NCBI GenBank assembly: GCA_020249775.1
Contig: JADCFA010000009.1
Span: forward strand, 202,207-266,206
DNA length: 64,000 nucleotides
Direction of reading: 5' to 3'
Source: Roseomonas sp.
Lineage (GTDB): Bacteria; Pseudomonadota; Alphaproteobacteria; Acetobacterales; Acetobacteraceae
Made by a program: the position numbers and the translations under genes. Below the pieces are notes generated by a model that searched no databases, was not told the origin of the DNA, and was given only the letters and a program-made list of their open reading frames with translations. Position 1 is the stretch's first letter, and every line of letters starts with the position of its first letter. Positions 16,409-24,963 of this stretch are shown here, piece by piece.

Positions 16409-18922
16409 GTGATAACCTCTTCGATGCCTGAACCTCAGTTGCGATGTAGCACGGTACTTGGCTTCAAGGTGCAGCGCCATTCAGAGAGCATCGGTAATGT
16501 CTGGTACAGAGCTTTTTACCCTGCGCTTCAGCTTAGCCGAGACGGCCATGATGTTCGGGTATTCGAAAATACTCCATCACCTGCGTTGATTGCCTCGCTT
16601 GACGCGCTGATTATTGTCAAGCCAACCAACCTTACAGACCTTAAGGTAGCATTTCTGGCACATGAGGCTGGCACACCAGTCATTGTTGACCTCTGCGATG
16701 ATATCTTTGTTCCATCATACGGTCGGGGCCGTGGCGTGGAACGAGCGATATGCACGGCGGTTCTGAACATCGCGTCGGTTGCCGTCACCACGGGGCCAAT
16801 ACTCGCTGCCAAGGTCCGGAAGATGGTCCACCACAATGTACCCGTGGTAGAAATCCCCGACCCCGTCGAGAGTGAGTCTGAAAATGCCGCCATCCGTCGC
16901 TCGTTTAGGGCAACGCTTCGACGCGCCGAACTACGTCGCATTTTTGGGAAATGCCGACGCTATATCTCCTCCCTGAAGAAATTCTTGATCAGTGCGCTAC
17001 CCCAGGTGATTAGACGGACGCTACCTAAAGTCCGCATCATCCTTCAGTATGGCTGGCACGCTAGGCATACCTTAGTCACAAGGCAGCCGCCAAAATTTCT
17101 ATCGGAACAAGTATTTTTCAAACCAACAGTCGTAGCCGATCAAGCGTTGGACAAATCCCGTGCCCAGCTGGATCAGGACCTGCATTTGCCTCCCGCCGCA
17201 GGGCTGCCGTTGGGGCGGTCACGCAAGCGTATCATCTGGTTTGGCAATGCGGGGGCCGGGCATGGTGATTTCGGCTTGCCCAACCTCAACCTGATCAAGG
17301 AGCCCCTCGCAAGGGTCGCTGCGGTGATACCCCTGGAACTGATTGTTGTAAGCAACAATCGCACCGAATTTGAAAGAATCACCAAAGCCTGGCCCTTTCC
17401 CTGTATCTACCGGCCATGGTCACGCAAGACGATTTTTCGTGAATTGGATCAGGCTGATCTCTGTGTGATTCCGAATTCGAGGGATCCGTTCAGCCTTGCC
17501 AAATCCGCCAATCGCCACGCCCTCGCCCTCAGCCGGGGTATTCCGGTAGTTGCGACCAGTATTCCAGCAGCGCAGGCACTGAAGGAGTTCATGGTTTTTG
17601 ATGACTGGGAAAAGGGTATCCTCAACTACCTTACTGACGAGGCACGGGCCAAGCAGGATGCGCTGGCCGGTCAGGAATATGTGCTGAAGCATTTTGGCCC
17701 TTCTGTCATGGGTGCCGCCTGGGAAAGGGTGCTTTCCGGTCTGGAAAAGCGCCATGATCGCGTTGTCCAGACGACTGAAGCCGTACGCGTGCTTGCCTTC
17801 ATGGATCTGGTGCAAGACCTTGATGTTCTAATGCCCGTGATGCAGGGTTTGATGCGCGATCCTCGCTTTGACTTGAAAGTTTGCGTAACGGAATGGCTTG
17901 TTTCTGAATCGCCGCGGGTGCTTCAGCAGCTTACATCGAATGGAATCGTCCCGATCCTCGTCAATCAAGAGGACGTATTAAAGGGAGCCGCGCCGCATTT
18001 GTGTTTCGATGCTGTCTTGACGGCGGTGGAAAGCAACAATCCGGCCCACCGCGTCTCATTCTCCCTCACAAAGCGGGCTGAAGCACTTGGACAAAAATGC
18101 TTCACTTTTCAGCACGGCCTGGAGAACATTGGACTAACCTATTTTGCAGCGCATCCGGAAGGCCCGGATGGGGTGCAATTCGCATCGTCGCACATTTTTA
18201 TTTGGGGTAAAGCGGAAGACCTGCCAGCTCAGGTTGCACCGGATATTCGTGCGCGCTGTGTGGCTGTTGGGCGCCCAATTTCCGCGCCATTGGTCTTGCC
18301 AAGCTTACCCATGAGAGACATGTATAGAATAGTCGTTGGTGTTTTTGAAAATTTGCATTGGCAGCGTTATTCATCCGCTTATACTGAGCTTTTTTTGAAA
18401 GATTTATTTGCCGCCGTAACGGCGCATCGCGATGTACTCTTCCTGATAAAACCGCATCACGCGGGAAGATGGACATCGGAACACCTGGCTGCACTAAAAG
18501 CGTCTCCGCCTAATCTAGTGCTCGCAAGTCCAACCGATCCGCTGTGGGAACCCTTTACCGCTAGCGCCATCCTTCAAATTGTGGATGGCGCGATCACCAC
18601 ACCTTCCACAGTGGCGCTTGACGCGGCCCTTGCGGGGAAGCCGGTCGCCGTAGCTGCTTATGGCTTGAGCTTACCTACCTACTCACCATTGCCGCTTCTG
18701 CAGAACGTCAAGGATTGGAACGAGTTTATTGCATCATGCGAAACAGGGAAGAACGAAATAATTTCTCGGAGCCTGGCCTTCAGGGACAGAAGTGCGTTGT
18801 CGGGCGATGCAATTCCACGCATCCTTCAATCAATATTTTCGAGAACCAAGGGTCAAAATTGCGATCATGAGAACATTATCGATCGGCGCGCATCAGATGG
18901 TAATGCTGATGAGCCACACTAG
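16409..18922 (+). CDS. Two-domain glycosyltransferase (GT4-like plus capsule-type GT-B)
   Basis: An 837-aa fusion. Residues about 1-430 form a GT4-like GT-B enzyme: IIWFGNAGAGHGDFG, LELIVVSNN and ADLCVIPNSRDPFSLAKSAN followed by ALSRGIPVVA, a degenerate sugar-nucleotide site. Residues about 460-820 look like a second GT-B of the CDP-glycerol / capsule transferase type: FTFQHGLENIG, DVLFLIKPHHAGRW and ITTPSTVALDAALAGKPVAV, where the acidic/Ser cluster would bind donor. GTG at 16409 has GGAG with a 7-nt spacer. It likely builds two successive linkages, or adds a polyol phosphate, in a surface glycan. Confidence 0.75.
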   Translation: MITSSMPEPQLRCSTVLGFKVQRHSESIGNVWYRAFYPALQLSRDGHDVRVFENTPSPALIASLDALIIVKPTNLTDLKVAFLAHEAGTPVIVDLCDDIFVPSYGRGRGVERAICTAVLNIASVAVTTGPILAAKVRKMVHHNVPVVEIPDPVESESENAAIRRSFRATLRRAELRRIFGKCRRYISSLKKFLISALPQVIRRTLPKVRIILQYGWHARHTLVTRQPPKFLSEQVFFKPTVVADQALDKSRAQLDQDLHLPPAAGLPLGRSRKRIIWFGNAGAGHGDFGLPNLNLIKEPLARVAAVIPLELIVVSNNRTEFERITKAWPFPCIYRPWSRKTIFRELDQADLCVIPNSRDPFSLAKSANRHALALSRGIPVVATSIPAAQALKEFMVFDDWEKGILNYLTDEARAKQDALAGQEYVLKHFGPSVMGAAWERVLSGLEKRHDRVVQTTEAVRVLAFMDLVQDLDVLMPVMQGLMRDPRFDLKVCVTEWLVSESPRVLQQLTSNGIVPILVNQEDVLKGAAPHLCFDAVLTAVESNNPAHRVSFSLTKRAEALGQKCFTFQHGLENIGLTYFAAHPEGPDGVQFASSHIFIWGKAEDLPAQVAPDIRARCVAVGRPISAPLVLPSLPMRDMYRIVVGVFENLHWQRYSSAYTELFLKDLFAAVTAHRDVLFLIKPHHAGRWTSEHLAALKASPPNLVLASPTDPLWEPFTASAILQIVDGAITTPSTVALDAALAGKPVAVAAYGLSLPTYSPLPLLQNVKDWNEFIASCETGKNEIISRSLAFRDRSALSGDAIPRILQSIFSRTKGQNCDHENIIDRRASDGNADEPH

Positions 18923-18951
18923 AAATGGGCGTCATCTGCGCAGCCGTTCTT

Positions 18952-19857
18952 CTATCGCCTTGCAAAAAGCAACAAGCGTGGGCCGTTTCGCTCCTGTCGT
19001 ATCCGCACAACGTCAATCTTGGAAAAGCCCGCATCTTCCAGTACTTGAATGATAGAACGGACTTCCAGCCATTTGGCATGGCTGTCCATACCGGAAAATG
19101 GGTCTTCCCGTCCCCCCTCCTTATACCGGAAATACTTCCAAGTCCGCCCGCAGGACTGAAATTCCTGAAGCACGGCATTTTCTGGGGCTACATGCGTATC
19201 GAGCATGATGGTATCATTTACGCGATGAGCAAGAAAGTTCAGATGCGACACAGGATCCGTCAAATGGTAGAGGACTCCCACATGGTGAAGAACATCGCTT
19301 GTGATATCAATTGTCTCCGGCAGGCATTCTTCCACATTCCACCGAAAGACAAATGGTGTCATCTGTAGCATTCCGCAACGTACAATTGTCTTGACGACAT
19401 TTTCTATGCGACCATCGCAAGCCAGCACCCGGGCAGCTCGCGCTGCAAGCGCAGCCGTATGGATGCCTTCGAAGCAGCCGATCTCTAAAACCGATCGGTC
19501 GCGTAGCGGTATACGTCGATCTAGCTCTAGGATACGTGGGTCAGGTAAAGCCTGTGCTTCCGCACGCTTACTGCCGGACCAGGCCCGCCCGAATCGACGC
19601 CCCTTACTGTCGACCAAAAAAGCCCCCCAAGGTAATAGGCGATTGAGACGTTCAAGCTCCTCATCTGGAAGTATGTCAATCAGCTGCATATTAGCCGTCC
19701 ATTCAGGGTCGCCGGCTAGGGCAACTTCTTTTTCGCTACTTTGTGGTGAAGCCAAAGATGGTGTTTGCACATGCAGAGGCAGATCACTAGACGACCCGGA
19801 GCCGGTGGACAGGACCTTCATTTTTTGGTGAATGTAAGAAATAAATTCAGGAAACAT
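18952..19857 (-). CDS. Class I SAM-dependent methyltransferase (CmoB/DUF1698-like fold)
   Basis: A 301-aa protein. Residues 1-65 are variable and partly disordered. The methyltransferase core starts with VLEIGCFEGIHTAALAARAA, then a VLACDGR acidic end of strand beta-2, and SDVLHHVGVLYHLTDPVSHL, which resembles the GVLYHxxxP pattern of CmoB-type enzymes. The substrate is unknown; position at the end of the glycan locus suggests sugar or lipid methylation, with tRNA modification less likely. It is convergent with the two-domain GT gene, 29 nt apart. An internal ATG at 19821 is an alternative start. Confidence 0.75.
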   Translation of the reverse strand: MFPEFISYIHQKMKVLSTGSGSSSDLPLHVQTPSLASPQSSEKEVALAGDPEWTANMQLIDILPDEELERLNRLLPWGAFLVDSKGRRFGRAWSGSKRAEAQALPDPRILELDRRIPLRDRSVLEIGCFEGIHTAALAARAARVLACDGRIENVVKTIVRCGMLQMTPFVFRWNVEECLPETIDITSDVLHHVGVLYHLTDPVSHLNFLAHRVNDTIMLDTHVAPENAVLQEFQSCGRTWKYFRYKEGGREDPFSGMDSHAKWLEVRSIIQVLEDAGFSKIDVVRIRQERNGPRLLLFARR

Positions 19858-19999
19858 GCTCGGGCCTTTGGACTGAAATTTACGTCCTGATGATTACCAC
19901 GATACGACTAAACTGGCATAGAGTGTCTATTCCTTCAGGGGCGATAAGGGAGTGAAAATTGATTCGCCCCCCCAAGAAGTTTTCACACAGAGAATTTCG

Positions 20000-20173
20000 C
20001 TATTGGAGGCAGCGGTGAGCCCCATCGCTGGCAAGCGCCGAAAGCACCTTGCCCAGGGGCGCAATAGTCCTGGGCGGCACCAGCAACCCTGTCTCCCCCG
20101 CCACCACCTGACGCTCGCCATGGTTAGCAGCAAAGCGCTGCCCAACCAGCCAAATCCGCACATCAGCCCGCAT
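20000..20173 (-). pseudogene. Remnant of a GT4 glycosyltransferase
   Basis: A 57-codon fragment reading ADVRIWLVG near its start and VVAGETGLLVPPRTIAPLGK later. The GETGLLVPP segment is the conserved C-terminal donor-site region of GT4 enzymes, and RIWLVG resembles the strand that opens the second Rossmann domain. In intact enzymes these two are separated by about 100 residues; here they are almost adjacent, so the gene has an internal deletion and lacks its N-terminal half. The surrounding 19858-20331 region holds no intact gene. Confidence 0.55.
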
Positions 20174-20331
20174 CGTTTACTTGGCACGTGGCGCCTTGCG
20201 CACTTTGGCGGCGGGACAGAATTGCGCGTCAGCGCTAATGCCTATTCTATGATTTTGCGGCGCAGCTGCTTTTTGCCAATGCTTGCGATACCATCACCCG
20301 CGTCAAGGCTGGCTAGGGGCGGAATGAGAGC

Positions 20332-20883
20332 ATGCTCATCGCAGTAGTAGGACCTTCCGGTGCGGGCAAGGATACGCTGATGGCCGGTGCGCGCGCCGCG
20401 TTTGCGCAGGATACCCGGTTTCGCTTCGTACGCCGAGCCATCACGCGCCCCGCTGAGGCCGGCGGTGAGGATCATGAAGCGCTCAGCGATGCCGATTTTG
20501 CCTTGCGCCGTGATGCCGGTGGCTTCGCGCTGCACTGGAACGCGCATGGGCTGTATTACGGCATCCCACGCGATATTGAAGCAGATATGGCCACGCGGCG
20601 CGTGGTGATTGCCAATCTCTCCCGCGCGGCATTGCCGGAAGCCGGCGCGCGGTATCGTCTGCGCGTGCTGAACATCACTGCCCCGATCGAGGTTCTGGCC
20701 GCGCGCCTTGCCATGCGTGGCCGCGAAAGCGCTGCTGATATCGCCGCGCGTCTGGCGCGTGAGGTCGCGCTACCGGATGGGCTTGATATTGAGCGCGTGA
20801 TCAATGATGCCGATGTGGCGGAAGGTGTCGCGCGTGTTTTGGCCGTGCTTAACCGCGCAGCTTCAGACGCTCAAGGATCATGA
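20332..20883 (+). CDS. phnN: Ribose 1,5-bisphosphate phosphokinase PhnN
   Basis: A 183-aa guanylate-kinase-like enzyme that converts ribose 1,5-bisphosphate to PRPP, the last step of the C-P lyase pathway. The Walker A motif GPSGAGKDT is at residues 7-15, followed by FVRRAITRP, GGEDHEALSDADF and GLYYGIP, all typical of PhnN. It is on the strand opposite the phnG-M operon and its 3' end overlaps the 3' end of the DUF1045 gene by 35 nt. Confidence 0.92.
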   Translation: MLIAVVGPSGAGKDTLMAGARAAFAQDTRFRFVRRAITRPAEAGGEDHEALSDADFALRRDAGGFALHWNAHGLYYGIPRDIEADMATRRVVIANLSRAALPEAGARYRLRVLNITAPIEVLAARLAMRGRESAADIAARLAREVALPDGLDIERVINDADVAEGVARVLAVLNRAASDAQGS

Positions 20884-21529
20884 ACGGTGCGCCCGGCGCG
20901 TCTTGCGCGAAGATGCAGATATCCGTCACCGCACGCGCTGCGGCCGGCGTATTGCCAAGCGCTTGGGTCACCGCTGGCAGGATGATGGTTTTCTCTGCAG
21001 GCGTCAGGCGCCGCGTCAGCGTCATGTGAAAGCGCCATTCGGCAAAGACGTAAGGATACCCCCAGGCTTGTAAGTATTCGCGTTGCCGAGGGCTGAGGTC
21101 TTCAGGTTTGCGGCGCGCGATCTCGGCCTCGGTCGGGGGCGCGCGATGTGCATCAAGCGCTGAGACGCATCCATCCGCAAATGCTTGCAGGGCAGGGCAG
21201 GGGGCGGATTCGCGTATTGCCAGGAAACCATCCAGATCGGTGATCGTGAGCGGTGGCAGCGCGAAGGGCGCAGTGCGCGCGGCGAAATCCTGCGCCGTTT
21301 GTAGCGCTGCCTTCATGTTTCCTTGAACGCGAAAGGGTGGCTTCAGCGTGGCGTGAAAGCCATAGCCGCGCGCATCGGCGGTGACTTCCGCAATATCAAC
21401 ACCAGCAACAGGTTTTTGCGGTAGAATTGACCCGGTGAACGCGTCGCGCCCCAGCCAGGCCGAGGCGCGTTCATGCAAGGGATCATCCGTTCCAGGCGCG
21501 TAGTAGATCGCAATGCGATAGGGCGTCAC
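20849..21529 (-). CDS. DUF1045 phosphonate-locus 2H phosphoesterase
   Basis: A 226-aa protein of the DUF1045 family, known from C-P lyase loci. It carries the two HxT motifs of the 2H phosphoesterase fold: GFHATLKPPF and, about 115 residues later, RFHMTLTRRL. These enzymes open cyclic phosphodiesters. In the C-P lyase pathway the cyclic intermediate 5-phosphoribosyl 1,2-cyclic phosphate is normally opened by PhnP, for which no gene is seen here, so this protein may take that step (inference). GTG at 21529 is chosen because it gives a GTGA overlap with the phnM stop. Confidence 0.85.
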   Translation of the reverse strand: MTPYRIAIYYAPGTDDPLHERASAWLGRDAFTGSILPQKPVAGVDIAEVTADARGYGFHATLKPPFRVQGNMKAALQTAQDFAARTAPFALPPLTITDLDGFLAIRESAPCPALQAFADGCVSALDAHRAPPTEAEIARRKPEDLSPRQREYLQAWGYPYVFAEWRFHMTLTRRLTPAEKTIILPAVTQALGNTPAAARAVTDICIFAQDAPGAPFMILERLKLRG

Positions 21530-22668
21530 GCAATCCGTTCCCCCGCGCGCCAAACGCTGCGCACCAGCGGCATATCGCCAATGCTGCGCACACGTACCAG
21601 ATCGGCCTTCAGGCCAGGCGCGATCCGCCCGCGATCAGAAAGCCGTGCCATCCGCGCCGGCGTATCCGTCACCATGGCAATCGCTTGCGGCAGTGTGATC
21701 CCGCCGGCCTCCACCGCGCGCCAGGCGGCTTCCAGCATGGAAGCGGGCACATAATCCGAAGCGAAAGCATGCGCCAAGCCTTCGCGCACCAGATCAGCCG
21801 CGGCGACATTGCCGGAATGGCTGCCACCGCGCACGATATTGGGCGCGCCGGCAATCACCTCTACCTGCAAATCCCGCGCGGCACGGGCTGCCTCCATGGT
21901 CACGGGAAACTCCGAAATGGTTATACCATCAGCAAGGTTACGCGCCATTTCCGCCGGCGTATCATCATCATGCGACGCAAGCGGCAGGTTACGATGCCGG
22001 ATGCGTTCCAGCAGCCAGGCGCGCTGCTTTTCGCGGAGTTCCGCGCGTTGCGCGAGCAGGCTTTCAATCCGCGCCTGCACCTCTGCGTCATTCCATTGTG
22101 TCTGGCGCTTGCGCATGGCGGCATAGCGCGGAATATCGCGATATTGCCCAACGCCTGGCGAGTGATCCATCAGGCTGACCATCACCACGCGCGGATGATC
22201 CGCCACGGGGTCAAGCGCGGGCGGCATGTCTCGCGCGGGTAATTCGCAGCGCAGATGGAGAAAATGCTCGCCCTTCAGCGCACCCATATCGGCAAGCGCA
22301 TCAAGGTCTCGCACGCCATCCAGGAAGGTCTGGCCGCGTTCCGTATCAAAGCCAAGATCACCGAGGCACAGCGCATCCAGAATGGTGGTGACACCAGCGG
22401 CGACACATTGCGCATCATGCGCAATCATGGCGGAACGTGATGGCCAGCGCGCATTGGCGCGTGGCAGCACCTGGCGTTCCAGATTATCTGTGTGCACATC
22501 AACAATACCTGGAATCAGATGATCACCTTGCAGATCAAGCGCGCTGAGCGCCTGACTGCGGCCGGGCTGGATATCCGCAATCGATCCATCGCGCAGCACC
22601 AGCGTGCCGGTCAGTTCCGCATCCGGCAGGACAAGCCGCGCATTGGTCAAAATAATCTCAGTGCTCAT
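21526..22668 (-). CDS. phnM: Alpha-D-ribose 1-methylphosphonate 5-triphosphate diphosphatase PhnM
   Basis: A 380-aa amidohydrolase-fold enzyme that removes pyrophosphate from the ribose-triphosphate phosphonate made by PhnGHIL, preparing it for PhnJ. Metal-site motifs are IVDVHTDNLERQ, LMDHSPG, NLPLASHDDDT and GAPNIVRGGSHSGN, all PhnM marks. It overlaps phnL upstream and the DUF1045 gene downstream by 4 nt each. A second paralogue lies at the other end of the locus. Confidence 0.93.
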   Translation of the reverse strand: MSTEIILTNARLVLPDAELTGTLVLRDGSIADIQPGRSQALSALDLQGDHLIPGIVDVHTDNLERQVLPRANARWPSRSAMIAHDAQCVAAGVTTILDALCLGDLGFDTERGQTFLDGVRDLDALADMGALKGEHFLHLRCELPARDMPPALDPVADHPRVVMVSLMDHSPGVGQYRDIPRYAAMRKRQTQWNDAEVQARIESLLAQRAELREKQRAWLLERIRHRNLPLASHDDDTPAEMARNLADGITISEFPVTMEAARAARDLQVEVIAGAPNIVRGGSHSGNVAAADLVREGLAHAFASDYVPASMLEAAWRAVEAGGITLPQAIAMVTDTPARMARLSDRGRIAPGLKADLVRVRSIGDMPLVRSVWRAGERIA

Positions 22669-23363
22669 GCGGCATCCTGCATGGGTTCAACGGTCAAAAC
22701 GCGATCCGCTACGGCTTCACGCACCTCGGCATCGTGAAAAATACCGACAATGGCAGTTCCGGCCTGCTTCGCCTCATGGATCAGGCCAATGACAATGGCG
22801 CGATTGGCAGCATCCAGGCTGGCCGTGGGTTCATCAAGCAGCAATACCGGATAACCCGGCCCAAAGCCGCGCGCGAGGTTCACGCGCTGCTGTTCGCCCC
22901 CAGAAAAAGTCGCAGGCGGCAGGGTGTGCAGGCGTTCCGGCAGGTTCAAGCGATCAAGCAGGGCCGAGGCCCGGGCAACAGCATCCACTCGCGTCATGCC
23001 GCGCGCCACCATGGGTTCGGCCACAATATCGCGCGTATTGATGCGGGGAATGACGCGCAGGAATTGGGAGACATAGCCAATGCTCTCCCGCCGCGCCTCA
23101 ATCACCGCGCGTGGATCGGCGCTGGCAAGATCGAGTTCCACCCCGCGATGCGCGAGCAGTATCCGACCCGCGCCGGCGCCGTAATTGCCGTAAAGGCAAC
23201 GCATCAAGGTGGACTTGCCCGCGCCAGATGGTCCGGAAAGCGCGACGCATTCGCCGGCCCGCACCGCAAGATCAACGCCGGCAAGCACAGGAATACGGGT
23301 GCCGCCCTGCAAATGTAGCGTGAAGCTTTTGCACAAGCCTTCTGCGCGTAGAAGTATATTCAT
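22665..23363 (-). CDS. phnL: C-P lyase ABC-type ATPase PhnL
   Basis: A 232-aa ABC ATPase required with PhnGHI for the nucleophilic attack that replaces adenine of ATP by the phosphonate. Walker A is SGPSGAGKST, the signature FSGGEQQRVNLARG and Walker B VLLLDEPTASLD. The LRAEGLCKSFTLHLQGG start is typical of PhnL. No membrane partner exists; in the known pathway PhnK and PhnL dock on the lyase core. Confidence 0.92.
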   Translation of the reverse strand: MNILLRAEGLCKSFTLHLQGGTRIPVLAGVDLAVRAGECVALSGPSGAGKSTLMRCLYGNYGAGAGRILLAHRGVELDLASADPRAVIEARRESIGYVSQFLRVIPRINTRDIVAEPMVARGMTRVDAVARASALLDRLNLPERLHTLPPATFSGGEQQRVNLARGFGPGYPVLLLDEPTASLDAANRAIVIGLIHEAKQAGTAIVGIFHDAEVREAVADRVLTVEPMQDAA

Positions 23364-24115
23364 GCCGCTAGCACCGATGACACCAAAAGCTGTGTATAAG
23401 GATGCTGCGGATCATCCAGCACACGATCCGTAAGGCCCTGTTCCACCACCTGGCCGCGCCGCATCACCAGAATACGATCTGCAAGCAGCCGCGCGGCAGC
23501 AATGTCATGCGTTACAATCAGCACGGAAAGCCCCAATTCACGCACCAGCGCGCGGATTAAATCCAACAATCGCGCCTGGACGGAAACATCAAGCCCGCCC
23601 GTTGGTTCATCCATGAACACCAGCTTCGGGCGGGTCACCAAGGTGCGCGCGATTTGCAGGCGCTGTTGCATGCCGCCCGAGAAATGCCGCGGCAGATCGT
23701 CAATCCGCGCCGCGTCAATTTCCACGCGTTGCAGCCAGGCCTTCGCCTCATCCCGGATATTGCCGTAATGCCGTGCGCCGAGCGCCATCAGCCTTTCGCC
23801 GACATTCCCGCCAGCGGATACGCCCATGCGCAGCCCATCGCGCGGGTTTTGATGCACAAAGCCCCAATCGCGCCGCATCAATCGGCGCCGTTCCGCTTCT
23901 GTCATGGCAAGCACATCACGGCCAAGATAATGCACCGCCCCGGAATCTGGCGCCATTTGACCGGCCAGCACACGCAGCAATGTCGTCTTGCCAGAACCGC
24001 TTTCACCGACAATGGCGACGACTTCTCCGGCTGTGACATCAAGCTCCACATCATCCAAAGCGGCGATGGCGCCGAATTTCAGCTGCAGCCCCTTGGCTTC
24101 AAGAAGCAGGTTCAT
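23360..24115 (-). CDS. phnK: C-P lyase ABC-type ATPase PhnK
   Basis: A 251-aa ABC ATPase. Walker A is VGESGSGKTT, the signature FSGGMQQRLQIARTL and Walker B LVFMDEPTGGLD; the GFVHQNPRDGLRMGVSAGGN stretch (residues about 90-109) is PhnK-typical. In the E. coli complex it binds the PhnJ surface of the PhnGHIJ core. Four-nt overlaps join it to phnJ and phnL. Confidence 0.93.
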   Translation of the reverse strand: MNLLLEAKGLQLKFGAIAALDDVELDVTAGEVVAIVGESGSGKTTLLRVLAGQMAPDSGAVHYLGRDVLAMTEAERRRLMRRDWGFVHQNPRDGLRMGVSAGGNVGERLMALGARHYGNIRDEAKAWLQRVEIDAARIDDLPRHFSGGMQQRLQIARTLVTRPKLVFMDEPTGGLDVSVQARLLDLIRALVRELGLSVLIVTHDIAAARLLADRILVMRRGQVVEQGLTDRVLDDPQHPYTQLLVSSVLAA

Positions 24116-24963
24116 TGCGCGGCCACCTTTGGTGTTTCCTGCCGTTCCTGACAGTAATCGGTGTCGGAGCAGATGAAGGCGCGTCCGCCCGCATCATCTG
24201 TCACCAGCTCATCCAAATAGCTGGTCGTGCTTCCGCAAATCGCGCAGGCATGTGGCGCGCGAATGGGGCGGAAGGGGTGATCCTCGAAATCGAGGCTCCG
24301 CACCGGCGTATAGGGCGGCACGGCATAGATGCGCTTTTCGCGCCCAGCACCAAAAAGCTGCAAGGCCGCCATCTGGTGCAGTTTCGGATTGTCAAAAGCG
24401 GGAATGGGTGATGGTGACATGAGGTATCGTTCATTCACCATCACCGGATAATCATAGGCTTTCGCGATATGGCCAAGCCGCGCGATATCTTCATAAAGCC
24501 GCACATGCATCAGCCCGTAATCGGCCAGCGCATGCAGCCTGCGCGTTTCTGCCCGGCGCGGTTCCAGCTTGAAAAGTGGTTCCGGCTGCGGAACTTGATA
24601 GACCAGGATCTGGTTTTCCGCGAGCGGCTTTTCCGGAATGCGATGGCGTGTTTGGATGATGCTGGCCTCACCCGTTGATTCGGTTGTGGCAATGCCAGCC
24701 ACGCGGGTGAAGAAGCGGCGGATGGAAACCGCATTGGTTGTATCATCCGCGCCCTGGTCAATCACTTTCAGCACATCCTGCGGCCCGAGGAGCGCGGCTG
24801 TCACCTGAATGCCGCCCGTCCCCCAACCATAGGGCAGGGGCATTTCGCGCGCGCCAAAGGGAATTTGGTGTCCAGGGATCGCAACGGCCTTCAGGATGGC
24901 GCGGCGGATCATGCGTTTTGTCGCCTCATCCAGATAGGCGAAATTATAGCCGGCTTCGGTCAT
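24112..24963 (-). CDS. phnJ: Alpha-D-ribose 1-methylphosphonate 5-phosphate C-P lyase PhnJ
   Basis: The 283-aa radical-SAM enzyme that breaks the carbon-phosphorus bond, releasing the alkane. The C-terminal Cys cluster is intact: CAIC, then 21 residues, then C (CX2CX21C), and a fourth Cys five residues on in ICSDTDYC, matching the Fe-S ligands and catalytic Cys of the family. N-terminal YNFAYLDEATKRMIRRA and GWGTGGIQVT are conserved. All required residues are visible, so the lyase should be active. Confidence 0.96.
   Translation of the reverse strand: MTEAGYNFAYLDEATKRMIRRAILKAVAIPGHQIPFGAREMPLPYGWGTGGIQVTAALLGPQDVLKVIDQGADDTTNAVSIRRFFTRVAGIATTESTGEASIIQTRHRIPEKPLAENQILVYQVPQPEPLFKLEPRRAETRRLHALADYGLMHVRLYEDIARLGHIAKAYDYPVMVNERYLMSPSPIPAFDNPKLHQMAALQLFGAGREKRIYAVPPYTPVRSLDFEDHPFRPIRAPHACAICGSTTSYLDELVTDDAGGRAFICSDTDYCQERQETPKVAAQ

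Noticed and set aside
19952..20347. 131-codon plus-strand open frame before phnN
   Set aside because: No family character, and the opposite strand carries a recognisable glycosyltransferase remnant within it.
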